From positions 1 through 31,614 of IMG/VR virus record IMGVR_UViG_3300042465_004654: a DNA stretch of 31,614 nt; one strand, written 5' to 3'. Positions 6,793 to 12,660 of this stretch are shown piece after piece. Within the stretch, counting starts at the first letter, position 1, and every line of letters starts with the position of its first letter. The notes below the pieces were generated by a model that was not told the DNA's origin, ran no database searches, and was given only the letters and a program-made list of their open reading frames with translations. The position numbers and the translations under genes were made by a program. Origin of the DNA: a virus.

Positions 6793-7270
6793 GGTAGCGG
6801 CCTCCGTTCTGAATGTTGTAGGTCACGGCGATGGCGAGGGCGGCCCAAGCATGGGACGTCACCCCGTAGAGGGGACCTGGCTTGCGTCGGTCGCCGAGCG
6901 CTCTTGCCTTGTCGCCTCCGTGGAGCTCGATGAGGGCTTGCCTCACGAGCGCGTCTTTGTTCCCCTTCGTTGCGCAGCCCAAGGCCTGCAGCACATCACG
7001 ACGGGGAATGAACGCTGCAGGCTGGTCGAGCTGGTCGCACAGCTCCATGCAGCGACCGATGACTTCGGTTGTGCGGACAACCTGAGTCGAGGGCGGCCCG
7101 GCCTGCGTCCGTTCGCACACGACCCTGTAGGGCCGATGCTCACGCACCCAGGTCCGGACATCTGCCCACTCAAGGCGGGACTGTGCTGCGACGACGAACG
7201 GCGTGTTCGTGATGTCGTACAGCACAAGCCCCGAATGCTCTGGGCCTGGGTCAAGCCCGAGCAGGATCAC
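6779..7270 (-). CDS. RuvC-like Holliday junction resolvase
   Basis: A 163-aa RNase H-fold nuclease. Visible motifs are LGLDPGPEHSG (Asp 7), VVCERTQ (Glu 53), a conserved NKDALVRQAL (Asp 106) and the phage-family signature KPGPLYGVTSHAWAALAIAV near the C-terminus. It would resolve four-way or branched DNA made by recombination or replication before packaging. In bacterial RuvC the last motif supplies an acidic or His residue and a final Asp. Here His 140 is present, but the final Asp position reads Ala 143, as I recall for this phage subfamily. The start is GTG in a GTGA overlap with the preceding gene. Confidence 0.85.
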   Translation of the reverse strand: MILLGLDPGPEHSGLVLYDITNTPFVVAAQSRLEWADVRTWVREHRPYRVVCERTQAGPPSTQVVRTTEVIGRCMELCDQLDQPAAFIPRRDVLQALGCATKGNKDALVRQALIELHGGDKARALGDRRKPGPLYGVTSHAWAALAIAVTYNIQNGGRYHVSH

Positions 7271-7632
7271 TGCTCCGTCTCCACCAGCCAGGGCGAGGGC
7301 TGATGGTCGGGATTCCAGCGACCCAGCGACTTGCCCCCTGGGGGCAGCGCAAGCTTGCGGTAGTCCACCGACTGTTGCGTGCAGTACGTGATATTGCCGT
7401 GCACCATCGACAACGACAGATACGCAAGCATGCCTTCGCCGACCTGCTTTGCGGTGGTCTCACCACCGCGCGCGTTGCCCGCATGCCGTTGCACCAGCTT
7501 CAGGAAGTCCTTGAAGCCAAGGTGCAGGTACACGCCATGCGTGTTCACTTGCACGCTGTAGTCTGTGATGCCTGCTTCCTCGAGGGCAGCGGCGGCCCGA
7601 TGCGCCCAGTGAACGCGAACTGCGATGGTCAT
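7267..7632 (-). CDS. Hypothetical protein in recombination operon
   Basis: A 121-aa basic protein. The N-terminus (VRVHWAHRAAAALEEAGITDYSVQV) looks like helix then strand, followed by GVYLHLGFKDFLKLV. The middle is Gly/Lys-rich (NARGGETTAKQVGEGMLAYL), and the tail has VDYRKLALPPGGKSLGRW. I do not recognise the family and see no catalytic motif. It lies between erf and the resolvase with coupled junctions on both sides (ATGA and GTGA), so a recombination accessory role is likely from context only. Confidence 0.6.
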   Translation of the reverse strand: MTIAVRVHWAHRAAAALEEAGITDYSVQVNTHGVYLHLGFKDFLKLVQRHAGNARGGETTAKQVGEGMLAYLSLSMVHGNITYCTQQSVDYRKLALPPGGKSLGRWNPDHQPSPWLVETEQ

Positions 7633-8381
7633 GCCTCACCTCCCGACTTCCGCGCGCGGCGCGTCTTGGGTTCTTCGGCCTCGATCGGCGCTGCGTGCGA
7701 CGCCAGCGAAGCGAGGCGCTGAGACAAGAACTGCTCGATGGTTGCAGCGCCGACGGTCTTGAGCCAGCTCAGCATCTGCGCTTGCTGATGCGCAGGCATG
7801 TCGGCGGGTGCAGGCTTGTTGTGTGCTTCGCAGTACATCTTCAGCGCATCGAGCTCCATCGGCGCAATGGCTTCAGCGATCTCTGCGTCGGTCATCTGGC
7901 GCGCAGCCGGAGGCGCAGCGCGCGGCGTGAACGCACGCACCGGCGAAGGGCTGGAGCTTGCGGCGCCAGATGCGGCGCCCGATGCGTCGTTGCCGTCATC
8001 GTCGCTCTGGATGACGCCGCAGATCGACGCCAACGTGTAGCGGCGCAGGTACGAGATCGCCGAACCGACCGCATGCGCGTCCTTCTTGCCAGCGACCGGC
8101 ATGCTGCAGATGGACTTCATCCACTGCCCGGACTCGTGGGTGATCAGCGTCGTCATGTGGATGACGTCTTCGGCCAAGACTGGATGCTGCAACACGCACA
8201 GGCCGGAGGCGTTGTAGGCAGGCAAGATCGCCTCGAGCACGCTCGCAAGGCTCGTGTACTTGGTGCGGAAGGCAGGGTTGTTGGCGTCCTTGAACGCGCG
8301 GCCCATCATGCCTTGAGCCTTAGCAAGAGCGCCGAAGAGCTCAGCACAGCTGTCGCTGTAGAAGACGTTGGTGTTGTACAT
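7629..8381 (-). CDS. erf: Erf-family single-strand annealing protein
   Basis: A 250-aa protein of the ERF superfamily, which anneals complementary single strands in RecA-independent recombination and genome circularisation (P22 Erf). The N-terminal domain shows NPAFRTKYTSLASVLEAILP (35-54) and the hallmark KKDAHAVGSAISYLRRYTLASICGV followed by DDDGND (99-132). A flexible Ala/Ser/Pro linker and a helical C-terminal domain (TDAEIAEAIAPMELDALKMY...) follow, ending in a basic patch (KTRRARKSGG). It is the second gene of the leftward early operon, 3 bases after the RHH gene, with AGGGGAAC as ribosome site. It pairs functionally with the PDDEXK exonuclease downstream. Confidence 0.92.
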   Translation of the reverse strand: MYNTNVFYSDSCAELFGALAKAQGMMGRAFKDANNPAFRTKYTSLASVLEAILPAYNASGLCVLQHPVLAEDVIHMTTLITHESGQWMKSICSMPVAGKKDAHAVGSAISYLRRYTLASICGVIQSDDDGNDASGAASGAASSSPSPVRAFTPRAAPPAARQMTDAEIAEAIAPMELDALKMYCEAHNKPAPADMPAHQQAQMLSWLKTVGAATIEQFLSQRLASLASHAAPIEAEEPKTRRARKSGGEA

Positions 8382-8384
8382 GTG

Positions 8385-8552
8385 TCAGTTCCCCTGTTCG
8401 TGAGCGTCGTTGACAAGCTTCTCGATGAGTTTGTTGATGGAACGCAGCCCGCTGCGAGCACGAATACCCTCCGCTCGTGCCCACACGACAGGCGACAGCT
8501 TGACTTGGTGGAAGTGCTTCTCTGTGTTTGGCATCTTCTTGTCGGTCATCAT
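8385..8552 (-). CDS. Ribbon-helix-helix repressor candidate
   Basis: A 55-aa protein: a charged arm (MMTDKKMPNTEK), a short strand HFHQVKLSP, then two helices VVWARAEGIRARSGL and SINKLIEKLVNDAHEQG. This is the beta-alpha-alpha layout of Arc/CopG-type repressors, where the strand of a dimer reads the major groove. I chose the ATG at 8552 because GGGGAGGG stands 5 bases before it; the longer frame starting at 8633 would run through the operator/promoter DNA. It is the first gene of the leftward early operon. Four repeats lie over and behind its own promoter, so autoregulation is likely. Confidence 0.75.
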   Translation of the reverse strand: MMTDKKMPNTEKHFHQVKLSPVVWARAEGIRARSGLRSINKLIEKLVNDAHEQGN

Positions 8553-8574
8553 CGCGCCCTCCCCGGTGCGCCCC

Positions 8575-8631
8575 AGCATGCTAAGGCATGCGCGCGATAC
8601 CGTCAACACCCAACAGCATGCAATAGCATAC
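8575..8631. promoter_or_regulatory. Operator cluster O1: four AGCATGC-type repeats
   Basis: Two pairs of heptamers occur at 8575 (AGCATGC), 8585 (GGCATGC), 8615 (AGCATGC) and 8625 (AGCATAC). Within each pair the spacing is exactly 10 bp, about one helical turn, and each unit holds the near-palindrome GCATGC. The first pair covers the -10 and spacer of the leftward promoter; the second pair lies behind its -35 and before the rightward gene at 8644. The same repeats occur at 11261-11287. Confidence 0.75.
8578..8606 (-). promoter_or_regulatory. Leftward early promoter
   Basis: On the minus strand, TTGACG (8606-8601) is followed after 17 bases by TAGCAT (8583-8578). This matches sigma70 -35/-10 at 5 of 6 and 4 of 6 positions with ideal spacing. 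Transcription would begin near 8571, about 20 bases before the RHH start codon. The -10 lies inside the first operator repeat. Confidence 0.65.
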
Positions 8632-8643
8632 AAAGGCGAGAAC

Positions 8644-9204
8644 GTGCCCGACGTCGCCGCTCTCTACGTTGATCGAGGTGGAGTCTATGACCGTCCCGAT
8701 GTTGACTTGTGGGACATCAATAGAGATGCTCGGTTTTACTCTGGCCCCTTGCCTGTAGTCGCGCATCCGCCATGTGAACGATGGTCGCGCCTTGCGCACA
8801 TCTGGGCTGCAGTGCCTGGTCGGCCCGGCATCGGAGAAGATGGCGGCTGTTTTGCTGCGGCTCTTGCTGCGGTTGAACGCTACGGTGGCGTGCTAGAGCA
8901 CCCCCTTGGATCGGCTGCTTGGCCTGCGTTCGGCTTGCCTGCGGCGCCAGTATCTGGATGGGCACGCACGCTGTATCGGCCTGGTTGGTCATGCCGAGTC
9001 GAGCAAGGTTGCTACGGTCACTTTATGCCGAAGCCGACGTTGCTGTATTATGTTGGCGCGACACCTCCTCCGCCTTTGCTTTGGGGCGCATCAAAAGCAT
9101 CCGGCCGTTTTGATAGGACGTCGAGTAGCGATCCGCGGCGCAGGCGAACACCGCTCGCCTTTGCGGAGTTGCTGCTTTCGATGGCCAGAGGTTCACGTGC
9201 TTAG
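8644..9204 (+). CDS. Truncated C5-methyltransferase-like phage protein
   Basis: A 186-aa protein. Key blocks are VYDRPDVDLWDINRDARFY, VVAHPPCERWSRL (Pro-Pro-Cys44), GGVLEHP (Glu 85), and EQGCYGHFMPKPTLLYYVG. The order PPC-x-x-W-S, then a Glu-containing motif, then a Q/YG/K-P-T block recalls motifs IV, VI and VIII of C5 cytosine methyltransferases. The N-terminal SAM-binding motif I is absent, however, so catalysis as such is doubtful. Similar stand-alone proteins occur in many phages with unknown function. The GTG start follows AAAGGCGAG just past the second operator pair. A/T-ending codons are more frequent than in neighbouring genes, which hints at separate acquisition. Confidence 0.6.
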   Translation: MPDVAALYVDRGGVYDRPDVDLWDINRDARFYSGPLPVVAHPPCERWSRLAHIWAAVPGRPGIGEDGGCFAAALAAVERYGGVLEHPLGSAAWPAFGLPAAPVSGWARTLYRPGWSCRVEQGCYGHFMPKPTLLYYVGATPPPPLLWGASKASGRFDRTSSSDPRRRRTPLAFAELLLSMARGSRA

Positions 9205-9424
9205 CGCCGACAAAGTCGCCATCACTGCAGCGCGGTTGTTGCTCCCGACGAAGCGGCGTGTCCCGCTTGCCGACCTGCGTTGGCAGGCCGAGCGCGTCAT
9301 CGAGGCGCGGCGTCGGGAGCATCCGGATCTCGAGCGCCAACCCCGGCCGGCGCAGCTGGCAGTGTGGGAGAGCTGGCACGATGACATTGCAGCGGAGGTT
9401 GCGCGCAGAGCAGAAGCTCTGTAG
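9197..9424 (+). CDS. Small hypothetical protein
   Basis: A 75-aa basic, helical protein (ITAARLLLPTKRRVPLADLRW, ERVIEARRREHPDLE, AVWESWHDDIAAEVARRAEAL). The GTG start overlaps the last codons of the methyltransferase-like gene by 8 bases and has AGAGG upstream. The family is not recognised. It is the last gene before a strong terminator, so this gene and the previous one form a short two-gene operon. Confidence 0.5.
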   Translation: MLSADKVAITAARLLLPTKRRVPLADLRWQAERVIEARRREHPDLERQPRPAQLAVWESWHDDIAAEVARRAEAL

Positions 9425-9458
9425 AAAGGCGCGCGCAGAACGCAATGCAACGAGGGGG

Positions 9459-9495
9459 CGGCATCCGGAATGGTCCGGGTGCCGTCTTTGCTTTT
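9459..9495 (+). terminator. Rho-independent terminator
   Basis: An 11-bp stem with one G-T pair, CGGCATCCGGA / TCCGGGTGCCG, around a 4-base loop ATGG, followed by TCTTTGCTTTT. It closes the two-gene operon 8644-9424. Confidence 0.85.
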
Positions 9496-9667
9496 GACTT
9501 GTCGATTCGCGCTGCTTCTGGTAGGCAAGAGCGGGGCGCCGTAGAGCCCCGGCTGTCCTCCTGTCCCCGCGCGACTCAGCCCGCGCACCCCGTCCGTCGG
9601 CCCGGAGTAGCTACCGGGACCCGGCGGGCGGTTGGGCAGGGGAGGCCATCTCTCGACAGGAGAAGAC
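9494..9667 (+). promoter_or_regulatory. Leader of replication operon, with dyad at 9601-9618
   Basis: No gene is seen here. A TTGACT (9494-9499) could be a -35, but the expected -10 (TCTGGT at 17 bp) is poor. At 9601-9618 there is a loop-free dyad, CCCGG-A-GTAG/CTACCGGG (8 bp with one bulged A), that could be an operator. The start codon at 9668 has a clear AGGAG site. The placement after a terminator argues that a promoter for the replication genes lies here, possibly needing an activator. Confidence 0.35.
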
Positions 9668-10702
9668 ATGACCGACGATGAAGCCCCGAACAGGGGCCGT
9701 TCGCGCACATCTGCGCGTCAGACGGCCGCGCCAACTGGCGAAGGCTGGGACCCGATTGAACGATGCGACTGGGAAGCGGTTGCGTCGGCACTGATGAAGC
9801 CGTGGCCCTTAGGCGCGCAACGACATGACCTGCGGTACTGGGCAAGCCGTCAACGAGCCCACAAGGGCGACAGACCCGGCTACCGCCTGCTTGCGGAGCG
9901 TTGGGGCATCACCGAGAAGGCGGCCCGCATCGTCTGCAGCGACGTTGAATGGTGGGCTGATCCGCGCTTCGGCGACCCCGATCCTAAAAGGGCGCAGCAA
10001 GGGCGCACCGAGGGCGCAGCAAGGGCGCAGCAAGGGCGCACCGAGGGCGCACCTGTACCCGTGGATGACGACGTTCTCAACGTAAAAGGGCGCACCGAGG
10101 GCGCAGCAAGGGCGCACGAAGGGCGCACCGAGGGCGCAGCAAGGGCCCCTAAAGATAACAGCAACAGCAACACCAACAGCCACACCGACATCGAACAGAT
10201 CTTGTCGGCTACGCCGACGCAAGAGCGTCCGAAGCCGGAGAAGGTCAAGCGGACAGCAGAAGCAGCGCAGCTGTTGGCGCTGCTTGATGCGCTGCGTCTG
10301 ATGCGGCATCGAGGCCGCAAGCTATCGGAGGGCACCTGGGTCCCGAAGCTCGAGAAGGCCTTGGCGAAGCGGAGCGCGCAGAGCATCGTCGACGGGTACG
10401 TCTGGATGCTCCGAAGTCCGCAGGCCGCCTTCTTGCGGGGCGAGGATGGGAGAGGCACGACCGACTACACGGTCGACTTCTCGACTTGCCTTGCGCATCC
10501 CGAGTACGCCGATCGCCGTCGCTGGAAGGGCAGTGAAGGCCCGTTGCAGCCTGAGCTCGATCGGTGGGAGGCTGCCTTAGCAGCTGGCGAGCCAGAACCG
10601 GCATGGGTGGAGCGATGGGCGGCCGTCGATGCGTTCGCAGCCGATCGCGCTCGAGCACGGATGCAACCGATGGAGGATGGCGACTATGACGAGATCTTCT
10701 AA
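9668..10702 (+). CDS. Replication initiator (lambda O-like) carrying internal iterons
   Basis: A 344-aa protein. Residues 26-97 form a winged-helix-like domain (WPLGAQRHDLRYWASRQ, GYRLLAERWGITEKAARIVCSDVEWW). Residues 108-129 and 140-161 are repeats of RAQQGRTEGAA type, encoded by 11-bp DNA repeats. These are followed by a polar Asn/Ser/Thr linker (KDNSNSNTNSHTD) and a C-terminal domain of about 130 residues (ALLDALRLMRHRGRKLSEGTWVPKLEKAL...). The layout of N-terminal DNA-binding domain, origin DNA read as a linker, and C-terminal interaction domain parallels lambda O, whose gene also contains the origin. The likely partner is the host or co-encoded helicase loader. The ATG at 9668 is chosen for its AGGAG site; the 9632 ATG lacks one. 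Assignment as initiator is inferred, not from a named domain. Confidence 0.65.
   Translation: MTDDEAPNRGRSRTSARQTAAPTGEGWDPIERCDWEAVASALMKPWPLGAQRHDLRYWASRQRAHKGDRPGYRLLAERWGITEKAARIVCSDVEWWADPRFGDPDPKRAQQGRTEGAARAQQGRTEGAPVPVDDDVLNVKGRTEGAARAHEGRTEGAARAPKDNSNSNTNSHTDIEQILSATPTQERPKPEKVKRTAEAAQLLALLDALRLMRHRGRKLSEGTWVPKLEKALAKRSAQSIVDGYVWMLRSPQAAFLRGEDGRGTTDYTVDFSTCLAHPEYADRRRWKGSEGPLQPELDRWEAALAAGEPEPAWVERWAAVDAFAADRARARMQPMEDGDYDEIF
9989..10152. repeat. 11-bp iteron array, candidate replication origin
   Basis: The unit is AGGGCGCANNN. Cluster 1 has six units starting at 9989, 10000, 10011, 10022, 10033 and 10044. Cluster 2 has five at 10087, 10098, 10109, 10120 and 10131, plus a degenerate one at 10142. 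Both clusters begin TAAAAGGGCGCA and are separated by 32 bp. Spacing is exactly 11 bp, so the codon phase shifts from unit to unit, which argues for selection on DNA rather than protein. The DNA after the array (10150-10200) is A-rich and less GC-rich, as expected for an unwinding element. Confidence 0.75.
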
Positions 10703-11255
10703 AAGTATGATCGCGTATCTGCGCGACAACCTCGGCAAGCTGGCAGAGCGGCACAACAGCACAGCACCGGACGATGAACGCAACATCAGCCCGCACGACA
10801 TCGACGAAGCCGTCAACGTGTGGCTTGAGATGCGTGCGCTCAACGACAAGGCCGCGCGCGACACGTTGCTCAAGACGCTGGAAGGAAGCGAGTGGGTCAA
10901 GCCAGGCGCGATTCGCAGCGCTGTCTCGAGGCGCATCCTTGGGCCACGGGCGACGAAGGCCGTCGGTGAAGTCTGGGTTCGCTGGAATCAGCTCGAGGCC
11001 GGATCGTGGACCGTGAAGCCGGACGTCGAAGCTGCAGCCAAGCTGCGCAGCGAGCTCGAGCATCGTCGCGCTGCAGCGCTGCGTGAAGGCGACCCCGAAG
11101 ACCTGGTCAAGTGGGCCAAGACCGAAGTGCCTTGGCTTGGTCGCTTGCTCGGTGATGAGCCAGAGCCGCCGCTACCCGACAAGAAGCGGCACTACTGCGC
11201 TGCTCCCAACGAGATTGCAGCGGCGGTCGCAAAAAGAATCATCCGGGCCGGTTGA
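10686..11255 (+). CDS. Replication-operon protein, unknown (helicase-loader position)
   Basis: A 189-aa, Arg/Ala-rich helical protein that overlaps the initiator gene by 17 bases; GGAGG lies 9 bases before the ATG at 10686. It begins MTRSSKSMIAYLRDNLGKLAERHN and contains SPHDIDEAVNVWLEMRAL and WVKPGAIRSAVSRRILG. The C-terminus has VPWLGRLLGDEPEPPLPDKKRHYC. In lambda-like arrangements the gene after the initiator supplies helicase loading, but I see no Walker A motif, so this could only be a non-ATPase loader or primosome adaptor. The family is not recognised. Confidence 0.6.
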   Translation: MTRSSKSMIAYLRDNLGKLAERHNSTAPDDERNISPHDIDEAVNVWLEMRALNDKAARDTLLKTLEGSEWVKPGAIRSAVSRRILGPRATKAVGEVWVRWNQLEAGSWTVKPDVEAAAKLRSELEHRRAAALREGDPEDLVKWAKTEVPWLGRLLGDEPEPPLPDKKRHYCAAPNEIAAAVAKRIIRAG

Positions 11256-11287
11256 TGGTTAGCATGCTGTAGCATACTACAGCATGC
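11252..11287 (+). promoter_or_regulatory. Operator cluster O2 and possible promoter
   Basis: Three repeats in perfect 10-bp phase: AGCATGC at 11261, AGCATAC at 11271 and AGCATGC at 11281. They match the elements at 8575-8631. A TTGATG (11252-11257) could act as -35, with CATACT (11273-11278, 15 bp) or TACTAC (11275-11280, 17 bp) as a weak -10 inside the repeats. The gene at 11323 would be the first controlled. Confidence 0.65.
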
Positions 11288-11322
11288 CGCCACATCCAAC
11301 GAGGCGAGCGACAGGAGCAACC

Positions 11323-11643
11323 ATGACTGACACCGCAAAGGCCGCACGCGGCATCATCGTGATCATCGCAGCCGCGCTGTGCATCGCTGTCGACAAGGTC
11401 GAAGCGCACATCGACGAGCTCACAAGGCGAGACCTGGAGCAGGCAGACTACGAGTTCAGGCGCTCCGGAGCCATTCAAAAGGCAGAGGCCGCCGTGTTGT
11501 GGCAGATGCAGCTCGAGGGCCGGTGCGCGCCTTCGATCGTCGCTGCATCTGCGATTCCTTGCACGAAGCAGGTCAAGCCTGTTGTTCGGCCCGAAGAGCA
11601 CGTGTGGACTGTAGGGCCGGCGGTCAAGCGAGGTGCGCGATGA
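11323..11643 (+). CDS. Small single-span membrane protein
   Basis: A 106-aa protein with a hydrophobic segment at residues 8-22 (GIIVIIAAALCIAV) that looks like an N-terminal anchor. A charged helix follows (DKVEAHIDELTRRDLEQADYEFRR), then a less ordered C-terminus with two cysteines. AGGAGC stands 5 bases before the ATG. The gene lies immediately behind operator cluster O2 and is coupled by ATGA to the winged-helix gene. Such operator-controlled membrane proteins in phages sometimes alter the host envelope or exclude other phages, but there is no direct evidence for that here. The family is not recognised. Confidence 0.55.
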   Translation: MTDTAKAARGIIVIIAAALCIAVDKVEAHIDELTRRDLEQADYEFRRSGAIQKAEAAVLWQMQLEGRCAPSIVAASAIPCTKQVKPVVRPEEHVWTVGPAVKRGAR

Positions 11644-12095
11644 ATGGCCGTGTCCATCTTGATCGTGTCGCTGAACTCCGTGGCATCTGGGGCCGCAATG
11701 GCCTAAGCATCACAGAGCGCGCGGTTTTAGGTTGTCTGCTCGTTCAGTCCTGTGACGATAAGCCTGCAAAACGCACTCGAAGCTGTTGTAGCTATAGGCA
11801 GATAGCAGCGCTCACTGGACGCTGTGAACGTTCAGTAGGCAGAGCGCATCGCAGCTTGCGAGCTCAAGGTGTGCTTGTCGATGTGCGCCAACGTGGTGTG
11901 AACGAAGTGAATCCTGGTGCGTATGAAGTTGGCTTCGACCTATCGCGCATCCCTTCCGCTCATCAGCGCGCTGATCGGGCAGCCATACATGAACGCGCGG
12001 CGATTGTCGCTTGGCTGCAGGCCATCGAGGACGATGGGCGAGGCAGCACGTGGCAGTGGGCGGACGCCATCGCGCGGGGCGAGCACGTGAAGTAG
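11640..12095 (+). CDS. Winged-helix DNA-binding protein with ERGEH-type tail
   Basis: A 151-aa protein. Residues 20-85 read as a winged helix: LSITERAVLGCLLVQS, then SYRQIAALTGRCERSVGRAHRSLRAQGVLVDV, in which the second block is a clear helix-turn-helix with wing. The C-terminal 34 residues (HERAAIVAWLQAI... WADAIARGEHVK) match the tail of the small zinc protein at 4151-4399. The start at 11640 overlaps the previous stop (ATGA). A/T-ending codons are common, unlike the structural genes. A role as transcriptional regulator or replication accessory is likely; late-gene activation would fit its place just before the late unit, but this is inference. Confidence 0.6.
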   Translation: MNGRVHLDRVAELRGIWGRNGLSITERAVLGCLLVQSCDDKPAKRTRSCCSYRQIAALTGRCERSVGRAHRSLRAQGVLVDVRQRGVNEVNPGAYEVGFDLSRIPSAHQRADRAAIHERAAIVAWLQAIEDDGRGSTWQWADAIARGEHVK

Positions 12096-12116
12096 CCGGC
12101 AAGTGGGCGGCGACTA

Positions 12117-12161
12117 GGCGCGGCGGTATGCTGTTGGTCGCAGCCGTCGCGCCGTTGTTTT
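12117..12161 (+). terminator. Rho-independent terminator
   Basis: A 10-bp stem with one G-T pair, GGCGCGGCGG / CCGTCGCGCC (12117-12126, 12144-12153), a 17-base loop, then GTTGTTTT. It ends the rightward early unit 22 bases after the winged-helix gene. Only about 40 bases remain before the terminase gene, so late transcription may depend on read-through past this site. Confidence 0.7.
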
Positions 12162-12201
12162 GGCGATGATGGCGGGCAGCACCCTGCATGCAGGATTGCC
12201 G

Positions 12202-12660
12202 ATGAGCATCAAGAGACCCGTGATTAGGCTGCCTGACGGCAAAGAGCCGCAGTGCTGGGACGAGCTGACGGACACACAGAAGCGCGTCGTGTCGTGGATG
12301 GTCGACAACGAAAAGGACCATCGGGCCGTCATCGCAGAGAGGGTGACGAACGGTGTCGCCGTCTATCAGCGTTGGGGCGTGGACAACCTCTACAAGTGGG
12401 CGGACTGGTACAAGGCAACCAAGCCGCCACCGCCCCCCGACCCGGTCGCGCTCATCGAGGCCGCGCTGCCTGTGCTCACCGAGCGCGCGCTGCAGTTGCT
12501 CCGAGAGACGCTCGAGGCCGGTGAGGGCAACGCGACAGCGGTGCGGGCGGCACAATGGACGCTCGACAAAGCCTACGAGTTCGCGAAGGCGCAGCCGAAG
12601 ACCGAGGGCACGAAGCAGGCGATGGCCGAGCTTGAGGCTGTGCTCCGTGTGGTGAGCTGA
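12202..12660 (+). CDS. Terminase small subunit
   Basis: A 152-aa protein directly upstream of, and coupled (TGATG) to, the large terminase. It is helical throughout: ELTDTQKRVVSWMVDNEKDHRAV, then VYQRWGVDNLYKWADWYK, a poly-Pro hinge PPPPPD, and an amphipathic C-terminal half (LIEAALPVLTERALQLLRETL). This fits the DNA-recognition and oligomerisation domains of small terminases, which form rings that select viral DNA for packaging. I prefer the ATG at 12202 (AGGA 8 bases upstream) to the ATGs at 12160/12166. Identification rests on position, size and fold-like composition. Confidence 0.7.
   Translation: MSIKRPVIRLPDGKEPQCWDELTDTQKRVVSWMVDNEKDHRAVIAERVTNGVAVYQRWGVDNLYKWADWYKATKPPPPPDPVALIEAALPVLTERALQLLRETLEAGEGNATAVRAAQWTLDKAYEFAKAQPKTEGTKQAMAELEAVLRVVS

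Noticed and set aside
8601-8643. Rightward sigma70 promoter for the gene at 8644
   Set aside because: A TAGCAT at 8624-8629 could be a -10, but no -35 is present at proper spacing and the transcript would start almost at the ribosome site.
9445-9681. 78-aa frame over the terminator at 9459-9495
   Set aside because: It covers a strong terminator and a dyad, has no family features, and extends into the initiator gene in another frame.
9989-10152. CRISPR array or simple slippage repeat
   Set aside because: Units are contiguous 11-mers with no unique spacers, so it is not CRISPR. Two separate clusters with the same TAAAAGGGCGCA start and varied third triplets argue against simple slippage.
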